A DNA stretch of 64,000 bases from contig NZ_LMLH01000013.1 of assembly GCF_001421885.1 (NCBI RefSeq), positions 37,649 to 101,648 on the forward strand, read 5' to 3'. The notes under the pieces were generated by a model. That model did no database searches, had not been told where the DNA came from, and saw only the letters and a program-made list of their open reading frames with translations. The position numbers and the translations under genes were made by a program. Origin of the DNA: Pseudomonas sp. Leaf48. Its GTDB lineage: Bacteria; Pseudomonadota; Gammaproteobacteria; Pseudomonadales; Pseudomonadaceae. Positions 22,749-30,616 of this stretch are shown here, in pieces (positions within the stretch are counted from its first letter, which is position 1; each line of letters opens with the position of its first letter).

Positions 22749-22794
22749 CTATCTCAAGGGTTTCAGCCGCTTGAGCCTTCCCCGAAAGGCTGGC

Positions 22795-22820
22795 GACACC
22801 CCGTTTGACACCCCGTTTGG
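22795..22820. repeat. Left copy of the 26-bp terminal tandem repeat
   Basis: Two tandem copies of GACACCCCGTTT followed by GG, identical in sequence and orientation to 32249-32274. It lies 46 bases inside attL. Position at both ends suggests integrase arm-type binding sites. Confidence 0.85.
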
Positions 22821-22833
22821 TTTTCCAACCCCC

Positions 22834-22873
22834 AAAAAAATACCCCCGGCCGACGATGAGAAAACCGGGGGTA
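22834..22873 (-). terminator. Intrinsic terminator for the leftward small-gene operon
   Basis: On the minus strand TACCCCCGG and CCGGGGGTA (22841-22849 and 22865-22873) form a 9-bp stem followed by seven T residues. It ends transcription coming from the leftward genes just before attL. Confidence 0.85.
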
Positions 22874-22949
22874 TCGAAAAGCCTTGCGGCTGAATCGCGG
22901 AGATGAAGACGCGACCAGCCTCGGGCTTTTCAACTCACGCTGGGAGTCG

Positions 22950-23168
22950 TCAGCGTGAGGTTAACTTGGCGTTGATCGCTTCGATTCGCTTATGGTCGAT
23001 GGCGATGTGGGCAAGGGCCGCGGCCCGGCCGGTCAATGCCGCCTTGTCCTTCGGCTTCCACTGCCCGGGCGCGTCCATCGGATCGAACTTGTCAGTGATT
23101 GCGCGACGGCGGCACAGCTCTTCAACCGCGGCCAGAATCGCCGCAATTCGTTCTTCAACAGATTTCAT
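22950..23168 (-). CDS. Hypothetical protein, last gene of leftward operon
   Basis: A 72-residue basic, Ala-rich helical protein (starts KSVEERIAAILAAVEEL) with no family I recognise. The ATG overlaps the stop of the upstream gene by four bases, as is usual in this operon, and the terminator at 22834 follows. Neighbours have the look of phage or satellite accessory genes. Confidence 0.65.
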   Translation of the reverse strand: MKSVEERIAAILAAVEELCRRRAITDKFDPMDAPGQWKPKDKAALTGRAAALAHIAIDHKRIEAINAKLTSR

Positions 23169-23776
23169 GCAACCCCCTTCAGCGCGTTGGGTGGTCGGCG
23201 TGTGAGTTGTTCACGAGTGAATGTTGAGCCCCGAGGAGGCATAAGCAAAACTTCAACCGGGTAGCCGCCTCCGATGTGCTCAGGTAAGCCGGTGATCTTG
23301 TTGCGAAGCTTAACCCGCACGTCGATAGTCGCAGCCAATGCGCAGTGAGCCGCGTAAAAATCATCTCCAGCCTTGAGGAAGGCTTGGGCGGCCAATGCCT
23401 CCGCCTTGCACGCTTCGTCGTGCTGGGCTTCGGTGAGCGCCTTGGCGGCGTCCTTCAGCGTGAGCTTGGCGTCATGGAGTTGGTCATTCAGATCGTCGAT
23501 GCGCGCCTTGTAGGCCGCGGCGCAATCTTCAGACAACGCCAATGACTCCTCGGCCGCGTAGAGTTCTTTTCTCGCTTGCTGCCAATCGCTGTTGTCGCCA
23601 AGCGTCATGCCAGCGGCAATTGCAGACGCACCGGCCGCGGCCGCTGTTGCCTTGAGTGCTTTAACTTTTTCCAGAAGGCGGACGTGATCGCCGGCCTTGT
23701 CGCGGGCTTCGGCTATCTGGGCTTCAAGGGCTGCCACCTTCCCGGCCGCGGCGTCATAGTTTATCTGCTCTTTCAT
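23165..23776 (-). CDS. Hypothetical coiled-coil protein
   Basis: A 203-residue protein with heptad-like Ala/Leu/Lys/Glu content over residues 1-130, strongly suggesting a coiled coil (for example KVAALEAQIAEARDKAGDHV), and a less regular C-terminal domain ending in THRRPP-type basic residues. I chose the ATG at 23776, with AGGAG 8 bases upstream, over a TTG six bases earlier. No enzymatic motif is visible. It is the largest gene of the leftward operon; a structural or scaffolding role is speculation. Confidence 0.7.
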   Translation of the reverse strand: MKEQINYDAAAGKVAALEAQIAEARDKAGDHVRLLEKVKALKATAAAAGASAIAAGMTLGDNSDWQQARKELYAAEESLALSEDCAAAYKARIDDLNDQLHDAKLTLKDAAKALTEAQHDEACKAEALAAQAFLKAGDDFYAAHCALAATIDVRVKLRNKITGLPEHIGGGYPVEVLLMPPRGSTFTREQLTRRPPNALKGVA

Positions 23777-23778
23777 GC

Positions 23779-23940
23779 TCAAAACTCCTGATCTAAGGCG
23801 GCGTCGATGGCATCGTTGGCGGTCATGCCGGGGTTGGCCCGGTGCAGCGCGTTGGCCTTGTCGAGAATGCGTTGCTGGATGGCGGTCAGCCGCTGTGGGC
23901 CGCGCCGTTTCTCAAGTGCCCGAAGGCGGATAATCTTCAT
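23779..23940 (-). CDS. Small hypothetical protein (53 aa)
   Basis: An ATG-started ORF of 53 residues (KIIRLRALEKRRGPQRL at the start, NDAIDAALDQEF at the end) fits exactly between its neighbours. Its ATG overlaps the stop of the upstream gene (ATGA), and it stops three bases before the next start region. The very basic N-terminus and coupled spacing argue that it is a real gene despite its size. Confidence 0.6.
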   Translation of the reverse strand: MKIIRLRALEKRRGPQRLTAIQQRILDKANALHRANPGMTANDAIDAALDQEF

Positions 23941-24296
23941 TGTTGAAGTCCCTCCAATGCAGCGAGTCGTTTTTCAAACTCGGTGCATTCGGTTATGCGG
24001 GCAATCTGCGCAAGGCTGGCAATCAGTGTGGCGCCGATGTCCGGTGACAACTTGGCCGTGCTCACGGCCGTGAGGACCGCCCAACTGGCGGAGGTGAGGT
24101 CTTGGCCCTTGGGAAGTGTGAACGTCACCATGGCCGCGACGGGCTTCAAGTCCGGCGTGCTCTTGTTCAGGATCGCCTTGGCCGCGCCGGCATCGCCCGC
24201 CCGGGCGAGCGCTTCAAGGACGTCCAGCATGTCAGCGCCCAGCTTTGCCGCACGTAGCCGCAAGGCACCGTCTGCCGGCTTACGACTTGTTGTCAT
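23937..24296 (-). CDS. Hypothetical protein, DUF5681-companion type
   Basis: A 119-residue protein with RKPADGALRLRAAKLGADML at the N-terminus, the segment AKAILNKSTPDLKPVAAMVTF in the middle and ARITECTEFEKRLAALE at the end. This pattern resembles the conserved regions of mobile-element proteins annotated with DUF5681, which some authors relate to terminase small subunits; that relation is my inference. The ATG is coupled to the upstream 56-codon gene by a 17-base overlap. Confidence 0.65.
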   Translation of the reverse strand: MTTSRKPADGALRLRAAKLGADMLDVLEALARAGDAGAAKAILNKSTPDLKPVAAMVTFTLPKGQDLTSASWAVLTAVSTAKLSPDIGATLIASLAQIARITECTEFEKRLAALEGLQQ

Positions 24297-24450
24297 ACTT
24301 CGCGGCCAGCAACTTCACCGACAACTCAATCAACGCTAGACGAGCGGCAATACTGCCAGCGTCGGCTTCGGCACGCAGCCCGTCCATGTAGCGCCGTATG
24401 TCGGCTTTGGAAGGCTTGGTGTTCTTTGATCCGTGAATTCGGCCGGGCAT
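24280..24450 (-). CDS. Small hypothetical protein (56 aa), first of leftward operon
   Basis: A 56-residue ORF with a basic N-terminus (PGRIHGSKNTKPSKADIRRY) and a helical remainder ending in LAAKYDNKS. It overlaps the next gene by 17 bases. The PGRxxGSKN opening resembles the DNA-contact leader of DUF5681/terminase-small-like proteins, so this and the following gene could be two parts of one function. This is inference from pattern only. An overlapping GTG-started frame (24336-24659) is judged spurious. Confidence 0.55.
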   Translation of the reverse strand: MPGRIHGSKNTKPSKADIRRYMDGLRAEADAGSIAARLALIELSVKLLAAKYDNKS

Positions 24451-24753
24451 GGCGGGAACCTTGATTCGCGCTGATTTGCTTTCAGTATGGCAGATACGCC
24501 ATAGAATGCGACCGATTTGCCACTGTGTAAATATTTTGCCCAGTCGACAACTTTCTCTTTCGCGAAACTGCGGGACTTTCTGTTCAGCTCGTCGTGGCTT
24601 ACGGATTTGAGCAGCGCGGGAGCCCCTCTGAAGGTGCGTTTTCGTCGTATAGAGGCCACTGTTCAGACGCCAGAGATTCTGAATGCCTAGTTTTCGTATA
24701 ATTGACTTACAGCTATGGGCTCAAAGAAGGCTGTCTCAAAAGCAAAATATAGA

Positions 24754-24759
24754 TATAAT
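24754..24759 (+). promoter_or_regulatory. Possible methyltransferase promoter -10 (TATAAT)
   Basis: A consensus TATAAT lies 65 bases before the methyltransferase ATG in an AT-rich stretch. Only a weak TGTCTC at about 16 bases upstream could serve as -35. Confidence 0.35.
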
Positions 24760-24824
24760 TTCATAATGTGTGGCCTATGCCGCAAACACGGTTATACAGT
24801 GATTTATTATTGAGAGTGTACACA

Positions 24825-25982
24825 ATGAAAGCTGTTGAATTATTTTGTGGCATTGGTGGCTTTAGAATAGCTTGCGATTCTTTAGGTATTGAAACAGTCT
24901 GGTCTAATGACATAAGTGTAAAAGCTGCAAAAGTGTACAGAAAAAAATTTGGCGCTGATAATTTTCACGAAGGAAACATAGAAGATCTTTTGGACACTGT
25001 TCCTGAACATGATGTATTGACAGGTGGATTTCCATGCCAACCATTTTCAAGCGCCGGCAAAAAATTAGGCATTGAGGATCTGCGCGGTACGCTTTTTGAA
25101 AAAATAGTGTACGTTCTAGATAAGAGAAAGCCAAAATATTTTGTACTAGAAAATGTTAAGCGACTATTGTCCATGGACAGCGGTAAGCACTTCGCAACGG
25201 TATTAGATGCACTGTCAAATATAGGATATTTGATCGAGTGGAGGCTTTTGAATGCTGTTGATTTTGGTCTACCACAAAATCGCGAGCGAATTGTAATTAC
25301 AGGCAGAAAAGATCACACTTCGACTTCAAAGCTATGCAATTTAAAAGATTTGTCCCAACTGACAAAAAAACAGCTAACTCAAGCAAAAGATAAAAGTTCT
25401 TGGAAAAAAATCGAAGAGCATGGTCTGAAGTTTAAAACTTGGGGTCTGGCTTTAGATGGACATTTTTTCCACTCTGATGTTGACGTATTTTCAGAGAAAA
25501 CTGAACCGGTCAAGTTGAGCAGCGTATTAGAGACAAGGCCGAACGATAAGTTTTTCTTCACAGAAGACACAATAGAGCGCATAAAAAATAGTGACGAAGT
25601 TAACAGGTACTACAGCGGAGTAGAAATTTTATATAATCAAAAAGGCGGAGCTAGGATGGGATATTCCATATTTGGCATTAATGGTGTCGCACCTACCCTG
25701 ACATGCACAGCTAGTCGTCACTACGAACGTTATAAGGTAGGTGAAGAATATCGAAGGTTAACGAATGTAGAATATGCCCGGATACAAGGATTCTCCGATG
25801 ATCACTGTGATGCGGTATCTATCTATGATCAGTACACCTTGTATGGTAACGCTGTGCCGCCATCGCTTGTAAAATGGGCTTTAAGCAAATTGATATCAGA
25901 TGAGTTTACGAATCTGGAGACATTTGAAGAGGGGATAAATTTGACGACTTTGGTTCTTGAAGAGCAAATGGAATTGCTTTGA
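24825..25982 (+). CDS. DNA (cytosine-5-)-methyltransferase of a type II restriction-modification system
   Basis: The 385-residue product methylates cytosine C5 in a specific DNA sequence. All main motifs appear in order: I (FCGIGGF, residues 7-13), IV with catalytic Cys (PCQ, 70-72), VI (ENV, 109-111), VIII (QNRERIV) and X (LYGNAVPPSLV) near the C-terminus. The variable region between VIII and IX (about 165-315) holds the target-recognition domain. I start at the ATG 24825 rather than 57 bases upstream because motif I then lies at the usual distance. The gene is much more AT-rich than the chromosome around it and runs against the neighbouring island genes, both signs of recent acquisition. 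Confidence 0.92.
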   Translation: MKAVELFCGIGGFRIACDSLGIETVWSNDISVKAAKVYRKKFGADNFHEGNIEDLLDTVPEHDVLTGGFPCQPFSSAGKKLGIEDLRGTLFEKIVYVLDKRKPKYFVLENVKRLLSMDSGKHFATVLDALSNIGYLIEWRLLNAVDFGLPQNRERIVITGRKDHTSTSKLCNLKDLSQLTKKQLTQAKDKSSWKKIEEHGLKFKTWGLALDGHFFHSDVDVFSEKTEPVKLSSVLETRPNDKFFFTEDTIERIKNSDEVNRYYSGVEILYNQKGGARMGYSIFGINGVAPTLTCTASRHYERYKVGEEYRRLTNVEYARIQGFSDDHCDAVSIYDQYTLYGNAVPPSLVKWALSKLISDEFTNLETFEEGINLTTLVLEEQMELL

Positions 25983-26114
25983 TAGGAAGCCTGATTATTT
26001 ATTTTTAGTGGCGTTGATGGCATGGAAGAATATTTTTTCCTGCATCTTAAAGCCGCATAAAAACGTGTTGCGCAATGGACAATTGCCCTAAACGACAGGA
26101 AAGGAAAATTAACA

Positions 26115-26789
26115 ATGTACTTGACGGATAAAATTCTCTGCAAAGAAGCGGAAGTTTTTTCGGCTGCCGAAAGCAGACATCAAGAGCACACACTGTTTGG
26201 TGTTACTGACGGAAAGGCAGTTGGAACTTATCTGGAACTAAAATTTAGAACTTATTTGCTTGATAAGGGCTACATATTTGAGTCTGGAAACTCTGCTAGC
26301 GGCCTAGACTTCCCTAATCTTAATTTGGACATGAAGGTCACAAGTACTAGGCAGCCGCAGTCGTCATGTCCATTTAGATCTCTCCGCCAGAAAATTTATG
26401 GGTTAGGGTATTCTCTAATTGTATTTGTATATGAGAAGTTTGATGACCCAGGAATGCGCACGGCTACATTGCGAATTACGGATACAATTTATGTAGAGAA
26501 AGAACAAACCGCAGATTTCCAAATGACCAAGGGACTGATTGAACTTTTGGCAAACCAAGGGAATGAAGATGATGTCATGGATTTCATGGTGTCTCGGCAC
26601 TTAACTAGTGATGAGATTGAGTTGAGACGTTTAGCTGAGAGCGTGATGACTAATCCTCCGGAACAAGGGTATTTAACAATCTCCCCTGCACTTCAGTGGC
26701 GATTACAATACAGGAGAATTATTGATAAGGCAGGCACCGTGGACGGCATCTACTCTGTGTATAAAAGTACATCGCCCCTGGTTTTGTAG
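26115..26789 (+). CDS. Putative type II restriction endonuclease
   Basis: A 224-residue protein encoded 132 bases after the methyltransferase, same strand and same AT-rich composition. A candidate PD-(D/E)xK nuclease site is Glu41 (GTYLELKFR), Asp65 (SGLDFP) and Asp72-x-Lys74 (LDMKVTS), followed by RQPQSSCPFRSLRQKIYG. This arrangement resembles a family of restriction enzymes I have seen annotated beside C5-methyltransferases, but I cannot name the specificity. The gene is intact from ATG to stop. It should cut the sites protected by its neighbour; both claims are inference from context and motif. Confidence 0.75.
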   Translation: MYLTDKILCKEAEVFSAAESRHQEHTLFGVTDGKAVGTYLELKFRTYLLDKGYIFESGNSASGLDFPNLNLDMKVTSTRQPQSSCPFRSLRQKIYGLGYSLIVFVYEKFDDPGMRTATLRITDTIYVEKEQTADFQMTKGLIELLANQGNEDDVMDFMVSRHLTSDEIELRRLAESVMTNPPEQGYLTISPALQWRLQYRRIIDKAGTVDGIYSVYKSTSPLVL

Positions 26790-27292
26790 GTACCTCTGAT
26801 CGGAACGATAAGGCCGTCCCGCTTCTTCGACAGCTCTCAATTTGAGTTTGGTCAATTTGAGGGGCTGACTCTGACTTTGTTGAGAAAACTACATCTTGCG
26901 GTGGGCGGGCATGGTTCCATCCTCATCGCATTCGATGTCGTCATTGTCGGTTATGTTGTTTGCCTCGTGGGAAGTGGATGGCGGCGATCCGACCTGACCG
27001 AGGGGGTGGATTTCGGGCTGCTCCAAGATTTCTGCGCATCTTCGCGCTTCTCGGAACAGCCAGAGACCATTGAGTTAGAGCCTCGGGAATGGCGCTGCTC
27101 CATGTTCCGAGATTTAGCTAAAAAACTCCCCGCGATACCGGGCTGCTGAGCCGGCTCTTTCTAAAAATATAATCCTAAACTATTTGAATACTCTTAGATC
27201 TTGGAACAAAAAACACGCCGACGGCTCTATTTAGCGGCTTTCAGCCGTGCTCCAAGTTGAGTCGCACGCATCAACTCAGAACTCCCCCTCGG
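26790..27292. other. 503-base region without a supported gene
   Basis: Between the restriction gene and the end of the leftward helicase gene, short frames exist on both strands: 90 codons on the plus strand from a TTG at 26877, and two overlapping minus frames of about 50 codons that end in acidic or basic tails. None has a convincing start, ribosome-binding site or family match. A stem ACGGCT/AGCCGT near 27219-27246 may terminate leftward transcription. The region could be the decayed junction where the restriction module was inserted. Confidence 0.4.
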
Positions 27293-28762
27293 TCACAACT
27301 TCTGTGCCAGAGCGTGACCACTCATCGGCTCCCTCGCTTTCTCCAGAGCGATGACATCGACAACGAAGCCTTCATCAAAAGCATACAGTCTCTCTTGCAC
27401 GCGCTTGATGCGGGGGCGGGGGCCACCGATTTTGTGAACACCAGCCCGTTGCAGCATGAAGGCCAACGCCTTCGAGGCATTAGTCCACGCGACTCCCTCA
27501 TCAATACCCAGCGCATGCCGCAGGTCTTCGCTGCCGAAGCCGGGCACGCCCGCGGCCTTCCAGTCGGCTAGCACCTCGCCCAAGTCCTGTTCCAATTGCG
27601 AAGTCGCGGCAAGGATCACCGCGCGCTTCGCATCATTGATGGCTGGACGCTCTCCGGGGTTGAATTTGCTGATGTCTCGCTTGGCCAACCATGCCCCCAC
27701 CGCGGCCCCGAATTCAGGCGTGACGAGGTTGTACAGGCGGGTGTAGTAGTCCGCGGGCTTTGGCTCTTCCGGATTCTTGATCACTGCCCAGCGGCGATCC
27801 TTCGCGTCAATCGGCAAGGCGTCAACATGGTTTGATAAAATCAGCCACCGCACCGAGTTCTTTTCCCAGTATTTTTTGCCGTACTTCGCGTTAATTCGCC
27901 GCTCGCTCGCGGTCATCATGCTTCGTAGCTTCGCGGCTTGATCGAGTAAGGACTTGTGTGTCCCGATGTGGATTTCATCGACGCAAGCGAACCGGGTGCC
28001 GGCGATGTCGTCGTTGAAGGCACCCTGCAAAAGTCCGCCCAAGTCCAGACCGCTGGCTACCTCCCCGGGCCACACCTGAGACAGAACATCAACCAACCAG
28101 TTGCGACCAATCCCCATCGTCGGCGTGTAGAAGAGGTAGCCGTGATGCGGCAGCACTTCCGGCACTCGTTCGCAATGCGCCAGCCAATCGAGGAAGCGCT
28201 CACGCTCTTCCAGCGCTGGTATCAGATATTCGATGTGCTCAAGGAACGGCGCAATATCCGCCGTCGCCGGGTGACGCTCGCGAGGCGTCCAGGTATTCAC
28301 CATGCACACGCCTTTGGCGACATAGATCCGGGGCAGGCCAATCGCCAAACCCGCGTCAGCAATTGGAACCCGCCCCGGATCCTTCAGCCAAAGCTCCGCT
28401 GAGCTGACGTCGTTTGTGCCTGTGCCTTTGGAGTTGGGCACTGTCTCCACCGAGGCTGCGTACTCGGTCTTGAAGTGGTCGATACCCAAGACGTCCAGCA
28501 CAACGCCCCCCTTTTCAAAGTCTTCATGAGGAAGCGTGACCACAGCATTCAGCTTGCGCACATACCGGCACCGCTTCAGCATATCGGCGCAGGTCAGCAA
28601 TTCCGTCGCGTCGGCGGCTCGGTTTGCATCCCAGCGGCAAGCAAGCTGTTCACGTTTGGCCTCGTGGGCCGCTTGTTTCGTTGCATTGATATCCTTGCGT
28701 ACCGCGACCAGTTCAGTGACACCCTTATCGAATACCGGACTTGTTTTTTTCTTCTCAGTCAT
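27293..28762 (-). CDS. Primase-helicase-like replication protein (DUF5906 type)
   Basis: A 489-residue protein of the virus/plasmid type that carries a D5/SF3-like helicase core in mobile elements. The nucleotide-binding region reads YTPTMGIGRNWLVDVLSQ (a degenerate Walker A in which Asn replaces Lys), followed by a Walker B-like ACVDEIH and a sensor-like LILSNHVDALPIDAKDRRW. The C-terminus resembles a winged helix. The ATG at 28762 has GGAG 7 bases upstream. It overlaps the upstream primase gene by 8 bases. Together they probably form the replication module; family naming is from memory of motif order. Confidence 0.75.
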   Translation of the reverse strand: MTEKKKTSPVFDKGVTELVAVRKDINATKQAAHEAKREQLACRWDANRAADATELLTCADMLKRCRYVRKLNAVVTLPHEDFEKGGVVLDVLGIDHFKTEYAASVETVPNSKGTGTNDVSSAELWLKDPGRVPIADAGLAIGLPRIYVAKGVCMVNTWTPRERHPATADIAPFLEHIEYLIPALEERERFLDWLAHCERVPEVLPHHGYLFYTPTMGIGRNWLVDVLSQVWPGEVASGLDLGGLLQGAFNDDIAGTRFACVDEIHIGTHKSLLDQAAKLRSMMTASERRINAKYGKKYWEKNSVRWLILSNHVDALPIDAKDRRWAVIKNPEEPKPADYYTRLYNLVTPEFGAAVGAWLAKRDISKFNPGERPAINDAKRAVILAATSQLEQDLGEVLADWKAAGVPGFGSEDLRHALGIDEGVAWTNASKALAFMLQRAGVHKIGGPRPRIKRVQERLYAFDEGFVVDVIALEKAREPMSGHALAQKL

Positions 28763-29888
28763 CGAAAAACTCCAGCGCAAATAACCGCGCGTTGGCCGCG
28801 TTGAGTTGGGGGATTATTCGTTCATTCACCCAGTCGGTGTACTCGCGCCAACCCCGCCCGCTGTCGTCGAGGCGGCGACCGGACGCATCGCGATTGGTCG
28901 CACAAGAGCTGTGCTTGCAGTCGAATGCCCCGGTCCAACCGTTGGTGTCGCTCGGCTCCATGAGCACCGTGCCGGTGTCGGCTCGGTCGGAGTGGTCGCC
29001 AATGAACGGGCAAATAATGTCGATCATCTCGCCGCGCTGGCCCTTCACCATCCCGGCCGCCTCCAGCACATTGAGGCAACGCTTGAAGTAGGATTCTTGC
29101 CGCTCCATCGTCTTGCCGCTGACATGTGCCCACGGGCGCTGGTACGGCACCGTCAAGTCGAGTCCGTAGATGTGGGCAAGGACTTCCACTGAATACCGCG
29201 GGCCGTCGAGGTGCTTCACTCGCACCTGCCAACCCCTCTTGCCATCCGCGTCATACTTGTCCTTGCAGTTCTTCGACTCGGGTGTGCGACCGACGTGGGC
29301 AATGTCCTTGCACTTCTTGTCACCGCCTCGCACCGTGACGAACTGGTCCAGCAGCCGGGCGAACAGCGCGCGGTCACGGCAGGGCTCGTCGAGCACATAC
29401 CACGCCTGAAAATTGTCTTCAGACGTTTCAATAAGTGCCGTGGGCGTCCATCCGTCGAGGATTGCAAAATCAAACTTCACCGACGACTCGTAGTTGCCCG
29501 GTTCGCCCGCGGCGATGGCCTGCTTGTTTTTCTTTTCGGCCTTCGCGATTGCGTCGGCGAGATAGCCAACATCGTCGACCATCAGCGCGCAGCCCGCGGC
29601 GAAGTTCTGCTTGCGTCGGCGCCAGCGTCGGCGCTGGCCGTCGTCGTCGATGTGGAAGGCAGAAAAGGACACAAAGCGGTTCATCTGCGCATCGCCGTCA
29701 AAGTTCCAGTCGCCATCGGAGTAGCGCACAAGGCCACGGACCTTCCAGCGGCCCCGCGCTGCTTTGGGGTTGTCGTTGTCTTTGGTCGGATCGCCTGCGA
29801 AGGCACTGCCGGTTAGCCGCTCATCCGGGCGGAGCCCCTCGGCCAGCAAGTCGAGGAATGTGTTGAGGTCACCAGTCTTACCAGACAT
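28755..29888 (-). CDS. RepB-like (archaeo-eukaryotic type) primase with C-terminal zinc motif
   Basis: A 377-residue protein. The middle contains ALIETSEDNFQAWYVLDEP and VGRTPESKNCKDKY, which match the substrate-binding and basic motifs of RepB/MobA-type AEP primases (normally QAWW and RLPGTxNxK). The first part has CALMVDDVGYLADA with acidic residues that may bind metal. The C-terminus has Cys/His pairs (ICPFIGDHSD then FDCKHSSC) that look like a CHC2-type zinc ribbon. It overlaps the neighbouring small gene by 11 bases and the helicase gene by 8. Confidence 0.75.
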   Translation of the reverse strand: MSGKTGDLNTFLDLLAEGLRPDERLTGSAFAGDPTKDNDNPKAARGRWKVRGLVRYSDGDWNFDGDAQMNRFVSFSAFHIDDDGQRRRWRRRKQNFAAGCALMVDDVGYLADAIAKAEKKNKQAIAAGEPGNYESSVKFDFAILDGWTPTALIETSEDNFQAWYVLDEPCRDRALFARLLDQFVTVRGGDKKCKDIAHVGRTPESKNCKDKYDADGKRGWQVRVKHLDGPRYSVEVLAHIYGLDLTVPYQRPWAHVSGKTMERQESYFKRCLNVLEAAGMVKGQRGEMIDIICPFIGDHSDRADTGTVLMEPSDTNGWTGAFDCKHSSCATNRDASGRRLDDSGRGWREYTDWVNERIIPQLNAANARLFALEFFDD

Positions 29889-30138
29889 GAATCTCTACCT
29901 CATCACCGAGGCCAAACCGCTCATGGATCAGCGCGTGGGCCACGTCCTCATCCGTTCTTTGCTTCACAAGGAAAATTTCCACACTGAGGGTGCGGGCTTC
30001 GTAGATGTCGAAAGAGTTATACGGCTCGTACCACAAAACTTCAGAGCATTCCTCGATGGACACGGCGCCGTGTTTCTTCACCAGCAGGTTTGCCCGCTGG
30101 TGGGCAGATGTTCGGCTGAGGCATTGTTCGGTTGACAT
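29878..30138 (-). CDS. Hypothetical protein ahead of the primase
   Basis: An 86-residue acidic protein with STEQCLSRTSAHQRANLLVK at the N-terminus and ERFGLGDEVEIHVW at the end. I selected the ATG at 30138 because GGAGGAAG lies just upstream; a longer frame extends 84 bases but has no signal. No family recognised. Its coupling to the primase suggests a replication or regulatory accessory role. Confidence 0.65.
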   Translation of the reverse strand: MSTEQCLSRTSAHQRANLLVKKHGAVSIEECSEVLWYEPYNSFDIYEARTLSVEIFLVKQRTDEDVAHALIHERFGLGDEVEIHVW

Positions 30139-30233
30139 AACTTCCTCCTGCCGCGGGAGGAGTCGCAGGGGGCATCGACGAACGTGCAGAAAGAGCGGAA
30201 AATGACCTTGCCCTTCAAGCACGCTGCATCCGA

Positions 30234-30267
30234 CGCCGCCCCGTTTCTCGACCGGGGCGGCGTTTTT
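30234..30267 (+). terminator. Strong bidirectional-looking hairpin with U-tract on plus strand
   Basis: CGCCGCCCCG (30234-30243) pairs with CGGGGCGGCG (30253-30262), followed by TTTTT. Polarity favours rightward transcripts, yet neighbouring genes run left; on the minus strand it lies directly after the AlpA-like stop codon and could attenuate read-through into the primase genes. Confidence 0.7.
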
Positions 30268-30544
30268 ATTGGTGGGCAGCGGCTACTTTCGCTTCGGCCG
30301 CGGCAACGCGCAGGCTGGTCGCGATGGGCTCGACGTTGCCTTGGCGGGCGTCGAAGTAAGCCTTCACCTCATTCCAAGGGAAGACACGTTTCTTGTGGGA
30401 GATGCGCACGGCCTGTGGGAAGTCCGGGTCAACAAGCGCCATCTTGCGGAGGGTCTGTAGCGATATGCCGAATGAGGTCGCGACAAGGTTCTGATCGACA
30501 TAGACCGGCGTGATGCCGGGGGCTTCTCGGTTTAAAACGTTCAT
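30266..30544 (-). CDS. AlpA/Xis-type helix-turn-helix regulator
   Basis: A 92-residue DNA-binding protein with the MerR/AlpA-like helix-turn-helix segment VATSFGISLQTLRKMALVDPDFP, then RISHKKRVFPWNEVKAYFDAR, the usual wing and helix of AlpA-type activators and excisionases. In P4 and phage-inducible islands such proteins activate integrase or excision. Its Shine-Dalgarno AGGAG lies within an inverted repeat directly upstream (30547-30575). The divergent position relative to nothing else suggests autoregulation. Confidence 0.8.
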   Translation of the reverse strand: MNVLNREAPGITPVYVDQNLVATSFGISLQTLRKMALVDPDFPQAVRISHKKRVFPWNEVKAYFDARQGNVEPIATSLRVAAAEAKVAAAHQ

Positions 30545-30546
30545 GG

Positions 30547-30575
30547 GGTAACGCTCCTGATGGGTTTGCGTTACC
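30547..30575. promoter_or_regulatory. Inverted repeat over the AlpA-like gene's ribosome-binding site
   Basis: GGTAACGC at 30547-30554 and GCGTTACC at 30568-30575 form a perfect 8-bp dyad with a 13-base centre that contains the AGGAG of the AlpA-like gene. It may be an operator or an RNA hairpin that hides the start. A second dyad (AGGGTGGA/TCCACCCT, 30590-30618) overlaps the stop codon of the upstream gene. Confidence 0.5.
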
Positions 30576-30616
30576 TATTGAAAGGCCTAAGGGTGGAATA
30601 GCCGGTTAACTCCACC

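Noticed and set aside
24336..24659. 107-codon GTG-started minus-strand frame overlapping the first small gene
   Set aside because: No ribosome-binding site, Pro/Thr-rich random-looking end, and it conflicts with the better-spaced 56-codon gene.
26877..27149. 90-codon plus-strand frame starting at TTG
   Set aside because: No ribosome-binding site and no family character; treated as part of a gene-poor junction.
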